From positions 1 through 64,000 of the forward strand of contig JBAMJV010003808.1 of NCBI GenBank assembly GCA_037951105.1: 64,000 nucleotides of DNA, given 5' to 3'. Position numbers and translations under genes: made by a program. The notes under the pieces are model-generated. The model saw only the letters and a program-made list of their open reading frames with translations. It made no database searches and had not been told where the DNA came from. Positions within the stretch are counted from its first letter, which is position 1; each line of letters starts with the position of its first letter. Below are positions 42,618-53,403 of this stretch, one piece after another. The DNA comes from Echinarachnius parma (taxonomy: Eukaryota; Echinodermata; Echinoidea; Clypeasteroida; Echinarachniidae).

Positions 42618-42968
42618 AGTCCTGAAAAGGACTATGGTAGTCCTAGAAAGGACTGTCGGTGTAGTTCTGAAAAAGAACTGTGGTATTCTTTCTAGGAGAG
42701 TTCTAAAAAAGAACTGTTTGTAGTCCTAGAAAGGACTGTTGGTAGTCCTATAAAGGACTGTTGGGATAGTCTTGAAAAAGACTGTTGGTATTCTTTCTTG
42801 GAGAGTCCTAAAAAGGACAATTGGTAGTCCTAGAAAGGACTGTTGTTAGTCCTAGAAAGGACTGTTGGGATAGTCCTGAAAAGGACTGTTGGTATTCTTT
42901 CTAGGAGAGTCCTAAAAAGGACAATTGGTAGTCCTAGAAAGGACTGTTGATAGTCCTAGAAAGGACTG
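42618..42968 (+). repeat. Array of 14 hairpin units (AGTCCT-N4-AGGACT)
   Basis: Fourteen 16-17 nt palindromes spaced 5-30 nt apart. Most read AGTCCTAGAAAGGACT or AGTCCTGAAAAGGACT. Variants change both arms together: AGTTCT...AGAACT (twice) and AGTCTT...AAGACT (once). Two units have AGTCCT...AGGACA. Recurrent spacer GTATTCTTTCTAGGAGAGT marks a longer higher-order period. Confidence 0.85.
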
Positions 42969-43000
42969 TGGTATTGCGAGGAGAGGGTGGATGGTAGGAG

Positions 43001-43044
43001 GGACTCGACGTTTCGAATAGGTTGACTATCCGTCGTCAGGAGTC
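43001..43044 (-). ncRNA. Hammerhead-ribozyme-like motif
   Basis: Read on the minus strand: stem I GACTC pairs with GAGTC, then core CTGACGA, stem II GGATAG/CTATTC around loop TCAAC, then GAAACGTC with cleavage expected after GTC. Stem III would be only AC/GT, as in the minimal dimer-forming hammerheads of Penelope-like elements and retrozymes. Odd: one extra C sits between the core and stem II, which may weaken or kill activity. It lies exactly at the border of the insertion, which supports the call. Confidence 0.5.
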
Positions 43045-43679
43045 AATAAATACAAAGTAATACAAAAAGTGCCCCAAATCAATGATTAGCATATTTTTGT
43101 TTCCAACTCGGTCTTTTCTTTCAATAGTTGTAATGCACTGTACAGTCTACGGGGGGGGGGGGGGGGGGGGGGAATGATTGATTCTCAAACATATTCAGTG
43201 TATTAATTGTAATAAATTGATGTGTACATTTCTGTATGGCATCATAATTTAATTACCAATAGCCTTCTAAAGGTACTTGTCTTGTAAATCAATTATTAAC
43301 ACACTAAAAGAAGGATTGTCAAAATGATAACCTTCATTTTAACAGATGCGTTTTCTTGTAGCAACATACAGGTACAGACAAGTATGTAAATGTACAGACA
43401 AGTATAATCAAACAATGATTAGCAAATTTTAGAATACAATTTGTTCCCTTTTTTAATCAAATGGAACATTATTTACTCTCCATGGAAACTTTCTGGTTTA
43501 GGGACAGGTTGTGTAAATAAAGATGTATTTGTCATTTGATTTGCATGTGTACAGTATGCTTGATTGATAAGATACCCTGAAGTTTAGTATCGAAAAGGAT
43601 GAGTGTAGTCCTTACTAAGAACTGTTTAAAGAACTATATTCTTTCTTGTAAAGATACATGTAGTTGTGGCAGTACATGT

Positions 43680-44111
43680 AAAGGGGGTTTCACATTGGGC
43701 CCTGCGTAGAGTTGCGTAGTGTTGCGTACCGACTACACCGAGTGTACGCTGCCCTACGCTGTCCTACGCAACTATACGCTGAGGTACGCAGAGGGGTACA
43801 CGAGATGGGCGCAAAAAATTAAACATGTTTAATTTTTTTCGCATACTGTCTGCGTAGACACTGAACGCAGAAAGTACGCAAGTCTACGCAACACTACGCT
43901 ACTGTACGTCATGCCAACGCAAGTCTACGGAACTGTACGCCAAGCCTACGCAATAGTACGCTTCTCTCAATACGCCAGTCCGACGAAACATCTACTCGCG
44001 GCTCCTACGAGCGTTAATTGCCGAAGAATGTTTTTTGTTCACGAATACGCAGCCTATTTCGGCGTACTCTGTACGCAACACTACGCAGGTCCGGTGTGAA
44101 AGGGGCTTTAG
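43680..44111. mobile_element. MITE rich in TACGCA words
   Basis: Left AAAGGGGGTTTCACATTGGG faces right GGTGTGAAAGGGGCTTTA; next to them CCTGCGTAGAGTTGCGTA faces TACGCAACACTACGCAGG. The interior repeats TACGCA and TGCGTA about every 10-20 bp. A left-end fragment of the same family is at 11277-11398. TA lies at both borders. Confidence 0.75.
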
Positions 44112-45224
44112 GTCCTTGTCTTTCCATTCTCCTTTGCTTGTGGTTGATTCTTTCTCCTCTCTGAAAGAAGTTCTGAAAAAGATGATGTGATTTTTTCAAA
44201 GAAAACAGCTGGAGACAGTAATTTATCGAGTGGAGGACTCAAAATCTGAGTGTCATGGTCGACTAGACACAATAGTGACAATACTCGATACTCAGATCTA
44301 TTGATTTGTTCCTTGATGAACAAAATTGATTTGCTGTTAATTGTATTATTGTATAGATCTGTAGGCACTGACTTTCTAGATTATTCAAATTGACGTCTCT
44401 AAGGGGATGGATCAAATTTATTCTTTCAATTTCATTCAAACTTGGAATGGTTTATCTCTCTTTCTCTTTCACTAGAAACTCTACAACTTGTTATGATTAT
44501 AATGTACAGTAAGCTTCTGATTTTCTTCAGAAATAAGAACGGATGTTGTTCTTGGAATAAGATTTTCCGAAACTGAAATTCCCCAAAACCAACTGACCTT
44601 AAAATGACCCTTCTGGTGACCTCATAGAAAGTATATTTAAATTCCCCCCAAATGCGAACCTTACATGTATATATTTAGACCTTCTTGTGAAGATAAATTC
44701 TAAATGTTATGCATGATTATTGTCTTGTGATTGTGGAATAATAGATCGATTCCAGGTTCATGGATGGATAAAGGGAAAATTAAATTTGAATTGAAATCGT
44801 TATTCAATATTTGTTATTTGATGGTAGAACAATATACTCCAGTTCATCTCTCTGGAGATGTTTATTCTATAATCTCAAGGAATTTCTATCAAGGCTGTGG
44901 TTTCAACAATTTAACATTTAGAAATCATTTGTAGAAATATTTCAATCCATATACTTGAATGAATACTTCATCCAACCAATATCCTGGGAAATAGATGAAA
45001 TAATTTCAGGGCCTTTCCCCGTTCTTTTGGTCAAGTTTGTGGTTTGAATAATTATGATCAATCATGAAATCCAATTTGCATTCATCAGGAGGGGGAGGGG
45101 GAGGGGATAAGGGGCCAATATATACTACCTGGGTACTAGCCATTTGACAAACTGCATGGGCTTTGTGGTTTGTGTATTGTGGTTTGTGATTTTGTGATAT
45201 TTATGTTTCATTTGTGAGTCAGTT
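44112..45224. other. Intergenic or intronic DNA
   Basis: A GGAGGGGGAGGGGGAGGGG tract near 45091-45108 is the only notable structure. Confidence 0.4.
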
Positions 45225-45412
45225 ATTTTCCAAAGTTCCAGTCACAGGGCATCTCGCCGTGTAATGAGCTATATGAAGGCTGGTCTTTCAGGATCTCGTT
45301 TGCACACGGCACTCAAAATGTTAGTTTCAGCGATCCAGCGGAGCTACGAGATTTTGCGAGACTCTGACACCCTCTGTTGAATCAGGTGACCACTCCAATG
45401 ACGTCATTTATC
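45225..45412 (+). promoter_or_regulatory. Possible promoter with a CRE-like site
   Basis: Less AT-rich than its surroundings and contains TGACGTCA (45399-45406), the palindromic cAMP-response element core, 7 bp before an ATG in good context. Promoter function is inferred. Confidence 0.3.
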
Positions 45413-45428
45413 ATGGAAGCATACAGGG
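45413..45428 (+). CDS. Candidate tiny first coding exon (C)
   Basis: ATG GAA GCA TAC AGG G followed by donor GTAAGT, phase 1, good start context. Only five complete codons, no signal peptide. It could splice to the acceptor at 46620, giving a 39-residue ORF (MEAYRG then LLWQLPVFLRQFWKRR and a Pro/Ser/Thr tail) ending at 46722-46724. Very short, so it may be a non-coding transcript instead. Confidence 0.25.
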
Positions 45429-46620
45429 GTAAGTGTATTCTTCAGATTCTGCTCTTCATTTTGATATATAATATGATATATTTGCGAATTTATTGCGCTT
45501 TTGATTATTTGTTATATTTAGGGTCCTGTTTTAATGAATATTGAGGCTAACTTTCGCAGTGGTATTTCCTTTTTTGGCTCCTGACCCGATTACGAATCGT
45601 ATCAAAATTGTTTTTGTGTCCCGACGAAAAAAACATTCGATAGTTCATCATATCTGAAAATCTTCGAGACGCAAAAATGTTGTCACTTACTTTTTAATCA
45701 TACAAAATGGACAAAATTACGAGAAAATTAGCTTTTTGCCGGAAGTTCACACCGTCACAGCCTATGAGCAGTGCCGTCATGGCTCGACAATTCCGCATTT
45801 TGCCGTGTAATCGCCGGGCGAAAGTTGGTGCGAAGAAATGTATGTAGTCCCATTCGCCCGTTTTTGTGCTGTTTAAAAAAATATTTTCGGAGAGTGTGAC
45901 AACAACAAAAATACAATGAAGTATGATAAATATGTCAGTTTATCATTTGTTTGCGGTTCAGTAACTACCATTGAAGGACTAGTTCGTGTTGAGCGGACTT
46001 CAGCCATAATTATTAAGGCAAGCGAGCTCTTTACTCTCTTGTTTTAATTTTGGAATGGGGGTGTGAAAACAGTCAATAAACATGATAAATAAGTCATAAA
46101 TTATTAATATTATATTAAGATTAAGATTATGAATGTAAACTGTAAGACTACTAAGATAGTAAGAATATACATCACTCTGAAACTGAAAGTACAGTGAGAC
46201 TTGAAAGGTGAAACTGAAAGACTGAATCCTTTTGATTCTTGATTAATAATAATATGTGAATTAAATATTCATTAAACTTGAATTTTTACTTGAGTCTTGA
46301 CAGAGTTTAAATTATCCATAATTTTAAATTATTTCTATTAATTTTACACCGTGGCAATTTTATTTGAACAAAAAATTCCTGAAATGTTGATAAAAGTACA
46401 AGTGAAAAAAGATGAAGTAATTGAATTTCAAAACAAAGGCTCTTAGTTATAAAGTAAATTGAAAAGAGGCCCCCAAAAGGCAAAAACAACAGATTTATCA
46501 AACAACGAGTGAATATGTGATGACAATATTGCCCTTGGATCTGGCTATGTATTATCGCCCCTGGCTCTGCTCGACTTAACTACATTATTCTGTTACCCAT
46601 ATTATTTTGTTCCTTTTCAG

Positions 46621-46770
46621 GTTTGTTGTGGCAGCTCCCTGTATTCCTGAGACAGTTCTGGAAACGTCGGTCCCCCACGCCCACCAACTCACCCAGCTAC
46701 CCAACCATCTACAATTCTACATAAACAGGCATGTCATGATGATGGCTCACTTCACAGTGCTCCACAGTTG
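46621..46770 (+). other. Candidate internal exon
   Basis: Strong acceptor TTTTGTTCCTTTTCAG before it and donor CAGTTG|GTGAGG after it, 150 bp. In the phase set by any of the three upstream donors it codes 33 residues, then TAA at 46722. Another frame is open throughout but does not match their phase. Its base composition contrasts with the AT-rich flanks. Could belong to a non-coding RNA. Confidence 0.3.
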
Positions 46771-47207
46771 GTGAGGATATATAATTTGTAAACAATATTT
46801 ATTACAAAATAATTGTTCACTATATTGATCAGGTTTCATATTATATATATTATTAAGTACACTGATGAATGGACATTTGAAATTGGAGTTTAAGCCAATT
46901 ACAACCAATGGTTACCCCAGCTACCCAATCATCGTAACATGCAGGTCGTGATATTTGCTCACCCTTAGGATAAGTATATATGATTTTTAAGCAATAGTTA
47001 ATCATGTATGACTTTTTTTTGTGTGTATATGTTTGTGTAGAGAAGGGTTTGAGGGATGCAATGTACAATAAGGCATTGTTAGTTTGTTTCCATTGATAAT
47101 TTGCTGAATTACATAGTACATTTTACTGAAATGCTAGGCTCAATAAAAAATAATGTATTCTGAAATCTGAATTACATTATGTTAATTATTTCCTCTTTCT
47201 ATATTAG

Positions 47208-47398
47208 GATATGAGGATGCAACTTCCTCCCACCTCGGCCTCCAGTTTCGCAGCTCTACCATGTCTACTGCTGGGACAGCTCCTTCCCCCGCCTCGATCT
47301 CCAGATGTGCAGCTCTACTGGGACAGCTCCTTCACACCGCCTCCTACACCTCGGCAGAATTTAAATGGTTTGTCGTGTCCAGGTTCGCTGGAGTAAAG
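47208..47398 (+). other. Candidate exon, CT-rich, with an internal duplication
   Basis: Preceded by TTTCCTCTTTCTATATTAG. Contains two related copies of CTCC-G-T-TGCAGCTCTAC..CTGGGACAGCTCCTTC. An ORF (MRMQLPPTSASSF...) of 61 codons ends at TAA-free TAG/TAA-poor sequence near 47396. No domain. May be the last exon of the same transcript as 46621-46770. Confidence 0.25.
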
Positions 47399-47416
47399 AA
47401 ACGCTCCCCCCCCCCC

Positions 47417-47963
47417 TAACTCTACAGAGGGCCAGCGCTTCTGGTGCTCTACGACCACCTACAGAAGCCCCCAAACTTGCACTTGTGTGTGTGCTATATT
47501 TAGTTTTTTTAATATTTTATATGATACGATACTTACCATCTACTACGACACACATATGTGATGTAACTTGTAGCTAGATGAAAATGATGATTTGTAGCTC
47601 ATTTCCCATGTAAAAATCGGCAATTTAACGACAGATCTGACGCGTTAGTGTTTTTTTCCGTACCACGAAATGCGTCAGATCTGCTGTTTAATTGGAATAG
47701 GCGGGCGACTTAAATGGAAACCAAAGCGCGATCATCTTTCGATCAAAAGTCGCGCTACGACACGGAAAGAAGTCAGGCTGGTGCCGAAATCACAGATTTT
47801 ACATGGGAAATGAGCTACAAATCATAATTTTCATCTAGTGGCAAGTTACATCTAACACATATTTGTTTTGGAGTAGATGGTAAGTATTGTATCATATGAT
47901 ATATAATATATTTCAACAAAATATAGTGCACACAAAAGTCCAAGTTTGGGGGCTTCTGTAGGT
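47417..47963. mobile_element. Mutator-like foldback element, copy 2
   Basis: Left end TAACTCTACAGAGGGCCAGCGCTTC matches the inverted right end of the element at 26392-26987. Arms pair through CCTACAGAAGCCCCCAAACTTG and TTTCCCATGTAAAA. The centre shares GTCAGATCTGCTGT and GGCGGGCGACTT with copy 1. The right end appears trimmed, so no target duplication was found. Confidence 0.7.
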
Positions 47964-48283
47964 GAACTTATTCGCCATAAATTTCCAGACATAGACCCAA
48001 ATAAATGTATTTGTAATGCTTGCTGACAAAAGCATACAAAGTAATTGATAGAATAACATTACACTCCTGAAAAAAAAACACCCCCAAGAGAACTGTGATT
48101 GAGAAAACAAAACATGGAATCACTTTTGTTATTTGTTATACATGTTTGTTTTCTTTATGTTATCAATTGGCTTGTGATTTTTATGAAATTAAAAAAAATT
48201 ATATTCACAACATTTGTACAACCCTGATTTATTTTTTCTGAATACTGATAATAGGATTTATTGTGATTTTGAAGTGATCATCA
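47964..48283. other. Intergenic or intronic DNA
   Basis: AT-rich with an A-run near 48070; nothing recognised. Confidence 0.4.
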
Positions 48284-48790
48284 CAATGGCTTTGATGAAT
48301 CCATGATGGTGGCGATGATGATGCCGATGATGATCGTGATGATGATCGTGACGATGAAGAGGATTTACGGTGGTGATGACAAATGGTGATGATAATGTTG
48401 ATGATGTTGATAATGTTGATAATAACTGTGATGATGAAGATGTTGTTGACAATGTTGTTCATGATGATGCCGACGATGATCGTGACCATGAAGATGATTT
48501 ACGGTGGTGATGATAATGGTGATGATGTTGACGGTGATGATAATGGTGATGATGTTGACGGTGATGATAATGTTGATAATAATTGTGAGGATGAAGATGT
48601 TGACATGTTGATCGTGATGACAATGTTCATGACGATGATGATGAATCCGAAGCATGATGATGGTAATGAAGATGTTGCTAATTTGTAATTATGATGTTGA
48701 TGGTGATGATGATGCTGATAATTATAATGATCACGATGGTAATGTTGATGGTGTTGACAATGGTGACGATGTCAATAATGATGTCAATGA
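48284..48790 (+). repeat. Degenerate GAT/GTTGAT microsatellite
   Basis: About 500 bp of GATGAT, GATGTTGAT and GGTGATGATAATG words with two recognisable sub-blocks (GTGATGATGTTGACGGTGATGATAATG twice at about 48520-48575, and GATGCCGACGATGATCGTGA-versus GATGCCGATGATGATCGTGA). The many ORFs rich in Met/Val/Asp or His/Ile across it come from the repeat. Confidence 0.85.
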
Positions 48791-48795
48791 TAAAT

Positions 48796-48960
48796 AAGTC
48801 GTCAGCTGTTTATGTCAGTAAAGTTCATTGCTCTTACTATAATCTCCCCCTTTTTTCGCCATACAGTTATCACCATCAACATCATCTCATCATTATATCA
48901 ATGATGAGATGATGTTGATGGTGATGATAACTTTATTAACATACACAGCTGACGACTTTT
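48796..48960. repeat. Foldback structure at the edge of the GAT microsatellite
   Basis: Outer arms AAGTCGTCAGCTGTTTATGT and its complement (ending 48960). Inner near-perfect hairpin GTTATCACCATCAACATCATC facing GATGATGTTGATGGTGATGATAAC around 48894. The inner arms are made of microsatellite sequence. Confidence 0.7.
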
Positions 48961-50224
48961 GGGGAGTAATTTGACACCCGGTACCAAAAATATGAACAAA
49001 ATTATATATAAACAAAAAATAATGAGCCTGGTATGGTTTTGTAAGAAAGATCACTAATACACAACTAAGTCTTATATACTTCTTTGAAATAAATGTTATG
49101 TAATAGGGTGTCAAATTGCATCACATGCCCACAAAATATAGTTCATAATTTAGGACATGTCATGCCTTTTCAAATACCTCATTTACAACCATATCACCTT
49201 CCTATGATTTTATAAAAAAATATGTAGGTAACTGAAGTACAAATTCCACTCTGCTGAGCATTTTGTGGTACTATACTATACACAGATTTTCAGCAGTTTA
49301 TGAGTTAATACATAACTAAATCTACCTTTAACTACCAATTTAGGCTTAGTCACACTCAGTGTGTAATTATTATCATTATTATTTTCTTCGGGAATTATTT
49401 ACATAAAAACAACACAATAAATACAGAATAATAAGTTGAATGCAGGTGCAGGACCACCATAACTTTTATCTGAATGAATCAACCGCATGTATATACGAAT
49501 AAAATGCATCAAACAAGGTTCGATTCCTGTTTTCCAATCATTCGAATATATACGCCGACACGATCACAAATGAAACCTCAACAAAGTGTATACGTGGGAC
49601 TAATAGCACATCGACGCGGTGTGCTCTATACATGGGACTAAAGCAGACCGTGTGAGCGCGGATGCGTCACTCAGAACGTTGACCAATCAGAGCGCGCAAT
49701 TTACGATCTGGCGATCTCCGGTAAAATGTTTGTCTTCGTGGATGACATCGAAGCATATTTTGTTGGCTCCTGACCCGATTATCAAATGAATAAAATAAGC
49801 AAGTACATAATCTGAAAGAATATTAATTACGCTTTACGATGATTATAAAATCATTTAGACGCAAAAATTGTAAGATGTATAGTTTGGTCTCTGAATTTTC
49901 TCAAACTGTCAAGGAAAAGTCATCATTTTTGAGCCTGTATTTGCCCAATATTTTAATGTAAAATGAAAAAAATAAATGGCATTGACGGAAAATTGATAGT
50001 TTCCTCTCAAATCTGATACCAAATTTGTAATGTTTAAATGGATTTTAGCCACTGTAATGATAAAAAGAAAACCCCTCTGCACAGCTTATCATATTACACG
50101 CCGCGCACTTTATATGAATACGACTTGAATGATTAGAGCGTGCACGGTTTGAGTCGCGAATTGACTGTTCTGACTACATGCACCTTAGACAGTTCCATGT
50201 ACAGTGATAATAGCAAAAAGAACC
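48961..50224. other. Intergenic or intronic DNA
   Basis: A less AT-rich stretch at 49550-49750 and a block (49767-49875) that shares TTGGCTCCTGACCCGATTA and AGACGCAAAAAT with 45573-45680. No gene recognised. Confidence 0.4.
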
Positions 50225-50320
50225 ATGGTTTAACAAGTCACCAGTAATAATAATAAAATGTCCTTTAAAACCTTGGATCAAAAAAGACTTTACTGGTGAG
50301 TGGTGACTTGTTAAACCATT
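50225..50320. mobile_element. Small MITE (ATGGTTTAACAAGTCACC ends)
   Basis: Left ATGGTTTAACAAGTCACCAGTAA faces right TTTACTGGTGAG-TGGTGACTTGTTAAACCAT. About 96 bp with an AAT-rich loop. Confidence 0.6.
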
Positions 50321-50474
50321 TAATTTGAATGTCAAGCAGCTCTGTGTCTGTATGCAGTGAACAAAAATATATGGGGGCTCAGGGGCAGGGCGAAATGCCC
50401 GAAAGAGCCCTCGAAAATCATAAAAGAGCCCTGGTAAATTTGCATCAGAGTTCTAGATGCAAAACAAATTTTAA

Positions 50475-50515
50475 AGGGATCTAGTAACTTTGTTGACATG
50501 TGCAAATAATGCATT
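50475..50515 (+). mobile_element. TTAA-type MITE family B, left-end fragment
   Basis: TTAA then AGGGATCTAGTAACTTTGTTGACATGTGCAAA, identical in order to the full copies, but the rest of the element is gone. Confidence 0.7.
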
Positions 50516-50750
50516 ATAATGATAAAACTGAGACTGTGATGTCTTTGGCTATTAAAGGTATTACACGTTTGAAAGGCATGTTATACATGAAACAAATGGC
50601 CCTCAATATGTTAACTTGAATTTAGAGTTCAAAATAGGTTGTCCAGAAAATCAAATTTCCCTGAGCACTTCATGGGTCTGTAAGTGTATATCCCCTAGCA
50701 AGGTTAGTCCATTGACATAGAATGCATTCATTTGAGGGTTTGACACCCCT

Positions 50751-50993
50751 AAAGGCCCAGTCACATATCACTAGATAGCATACACAGATGCCCGACAAAT
50801 AGAAAATGTTCGAAATCAAATTATCCGGTGGTGAAAATTGTCTCCATCACTTCATGCACAAAACATTGCTCCGGATAGAACAACGTACATCGCCTGACAA
50901 TGAACGGACAAGAAACGCATATGAACGGATTGAAAATGTTACTCTCTGTCGGGCATCAGTTTACGCTATCCAGTGATATGTGACCATGCCTTA
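50751..50993. mobile_element. MITE with TAAAGGC..GGTCACATATCACT ends
   Basis: Left TAAAGGCCCAGTCACATATC faces right GATATGTGACCATGCCTTA. Further in, GATGCCCGACA-A-AGAAAATGTT pairs with its complement TGTCGGGCATC. 243 bp. Confidence 0.75.
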
Positions 50994-51873
50994 AGAAATT
51001 CAAGGTTGTCTAGACCCTTTATATCAAATATTTAAAACTTTTCCCCCTTTTTTTGTCATTTCCTTTGTTTTTTTTCTAGTTCTCAATCTCCGCCTTGAGG
51101 TGGGATTATATTCTACATTCATTTCTATTTTAAGTAGGCCATTTCTCAATACCGTGTAATAACTAACTGCGGCTCCAATTGATGTCCCTTTTTGTTGGGG
51201 GTTGGGGGTGGGGTGGGAGTAGGATATAGAGTGGGATTACATTAACGCACCTTTTGTGCTTGTGATTTTATCCACAGCATAATACTGTATACATTTCAAA
51301 ATCACAGTTATTCAATAACTTCCTTTCTATGCATGAATATATTCTTCCTGCTTAATGCCCAGATGTAGCGGCCATTCTTTTATATTTATTTTTATATTTG
51401 AGGGGGGGGGGGGGGGGGAGGGGTGGGAAGGAGAGAAAATACATTAGCACACCCTTTTCTGGTTGTGAATTATTAGCAATGTACAATGTACACACTTCAA
51501 ATTGACTGTCAGTCTGTTGTCATTTTCTTTACAATCCTTTCTTTGTACTGTCCGCACCTTTTTAAGAAGTGGGTTAGAGGTGCATTACGCTCTAAAATCA
51601 CTGTCATTCTTTAGTTCATGTGTTTTATCCTCCTGGATATAAATTTTCCCCTTTCATCGCAACATTACCTCTAAGTCTAACTTTTATCCTGCTCCCCGGT
51701 TCACCGCACTTGTTACACAAATGAGCGCACCAGTTTGCTTGGATCCGTGGATTATAATGTAATATTGCACCGCCCTCTCAGAGTGATTGTGAGTTTGCCG
51801 CCAATTTCCCGCCAGATGGGTGACTGCTCTGGTTTATCAGCTTTAGCTCTAGCGCTGGCATTAGCGTGCTCGT
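50994..51873. other. Intergenic or intronic DNA
   Basis: G-runs near 51202-51220 and 51401-51424. A less AT-rich stretch at 51680-51870. No exon recognised. Confidence 0.4.
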
Positions 51874-52412
51874 CACAAATTGGAAAGTTATGAAAGACGG
51901 CCTACGGAAGGCGGTCAGACTGGTATGCGTTTTCTTGTATTAACAAGTTTCATCACATATGTGCTGCACGAATGCTTTGTTTTAACACAGCATTATTGAT
52001 GTTGTTCCAATATTGGCTGCAAAGCCACACCGCAAATTAGAAAGTTATGAAAGACTGCCCAAGAAAGGCTTTCAGACATTGTGTTTGTGTACATGTACGA
52101 GTTTTAGCTCATCTGTGCTGCATAAATGTATTTTTTAACATCTTTAACTTACAAGTGTGTATCCTTTTTCTGGCACACAGTGTTAATTGGCTTTAAGCAG
52201 CTAGCAGCATTAATGCGAATACCACAAATTTAGAAAGTTATGAAAGATGGCCTACAAAAGGCTACAAAAAGCATTGTTTTTGTAACATTTTTGAAATACA
52301 TGTAAGTGTATTCTGCATTTCTAGCCCACAGCATTTATTGATCGGTTTAGTCGGTTTAGTAATATTGGTTTTGAGTGCACACCGCAAATTAATAAGTTAT
52401 GAAAGATGGCCT
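51874..52412 (+). repeat. Four degenerate ~160-190 bp tandem units with a conserved block
   Basis: The block CRCAAATT-GAAAGTTATGAAAGAYGGCCTACRRAAGGC occurs at about 51874, 52032, 52223 and 52383. The sequence between blocks is also related (ATGTGCTGCA-GAATG, ACAGCATTATTGAT, ATATTGG-TGC) but more diverged. Origin unknown. Confidence 0.7.
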
Positions 52413-53045
52413 GTGAATGTCTGCCTGACTCTCATTTGCTTTGATGCTACCTCCACGAAGTAATGTAGGAATAGTGTTCATGTATTTGGATGTTTTATTA
52501 TGATTCATATGGACGTAATAACTAGACAAGAACAATTTTAAAACTAAAGGACAAGCAATTTATGTAAGCCAGTGCTGCATCAACAATGTTGTCAGTGTCT
52601 GCAAGCTGGCATCGTTTTGGTAAAATCGTCTGCAATTAATTACATGCCATGTAGCTTTAATTTGGATCTTTATTGGATATAATTTAATTAACATTATCTA
52701 GTATTACTTTTTGTATAATTCAAGTGAGTTATGTTAATGTATACACACATGTATACTGAGTGACTCTTGTATAAGTAATGAAGATAATAATGAAAAGGGA
52801 AAGAAGACTGGGAAACACTGTCAAAACCACCTCCAGCTTTTCCAGAGAACTGCCGATCAGCCTTTTCACAGAACTTGAGAGAAAATCACCACATCTTCCT
52901 CCTTTGAACAGGCCCGACTGTTCTTCCCCTCTCCCACTCGCAGTCTCGTCTGTGAATTATTAACGCCTGTTAGAATAATTTGTGTTCCAATCGATAGAGC
53001 TGCTCAATGATCAAGGTAATGACTCATGCTACATTGTACATGAAC
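52413..53045. other. Intergenic or intronic DNA
   Basis: An ORF of 61 codons at 52778-52963 lies in less AT-rich sequence; no domain and no clear splice sites were found. Otherwise nothing recognised. Confidence 0.35.
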
Positions 53046-53049
53046 TTAA

Positions 53050-53399
53050 AGGGATCTAGTAACTTTGTTGACATGTGCAAAAAGTGATGAGTGGTTGATA
53101 CAATTATATTGTTGTTATCTGATGTCGACTGGGTGTTGTGTGAACACTTTCAAGTTAAATGGACGTTATATGGCCGAGTAATGAGCGAAAATGCAAAGTG
53201 ATATTCACTAACTCATTGCATTCACTTTGTACACGTTTTTCGCGGTCCAGTGGATAATTTAACATCTGAACACTTCAATCGTAAATATCTTTTTAACGAA
53301 AGGGACATTTGACAAACCAAAACCTGTCCCATGCTTTTATGAGGGAACCACTAGAATTCCAATTGAATTTTGAGGATTTGGACAATATTACTAATCCCT
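53050..53399. mobile_element. TTAA-type MITE family B with a preserved empty site next door
   Basis: TTAA on both sides (53046-53049, 53400-53403). Host flanks read CATGAAC-TTAA ... TTAA-AGCTCTGTGACTGA. The adjacent host duplicate (53515-53541) reads CATGAAC-TTAA-AGCACCGTGACTGA with no insertion, which defines the element as 350 bp with ends AGGGATCTAG and TAATCCCT. Confidence 0.85.
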
Positions 53400-53403
53400 T
53401 TAA

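Larger units (their letters stand above)
42576..43044 (-). mobile_element. Small retrozyme- or Penelope-like insertion flanked by 19 bp direct repeats
   Basis: AATAAATACAAAGTAATAC stands at both borders (42557-42575 and 43045-43063), consistent with a long target-site duplication. The 469 bp between contains an array of short palindromes (42618-42968) and, at the right border on the minus strand, a hammerhead-ribozyme-like motif. No ORF. Small non-autonomous retroelements with hammerhead motifs (retrozymes, Penelope-like element ends) are known in animals; the assignment here is inferred. Confidence 0.55.
42212..43570 (+). repeat. Segmental duplication block, copy 2, interrupted
   Basis: The second copy of 40678-41230 lies in two pieces: 42217-42285 (CCCATCCCGGACGTCAACG..) and 43253-43560 (CCTTCTAAAGGTACTTGTC ... 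CATTTGATTTGCATG). The order of the two parts is reversed relative to copy 1, and between them are the hairpin element (42576-43044) and a G-run (about 43151-43172). Confidence 0.65.

Noticed and set aside
43911..44368. Small ORFs near 44 kb
   Set aside because: They overlap the TACGCA MITE and its flank; no domain or splice context.
48229..48912. Met/Asp-rich and His/Ile-rich ORFs
   Set aside because: They are translations of the GAT microsatellite.
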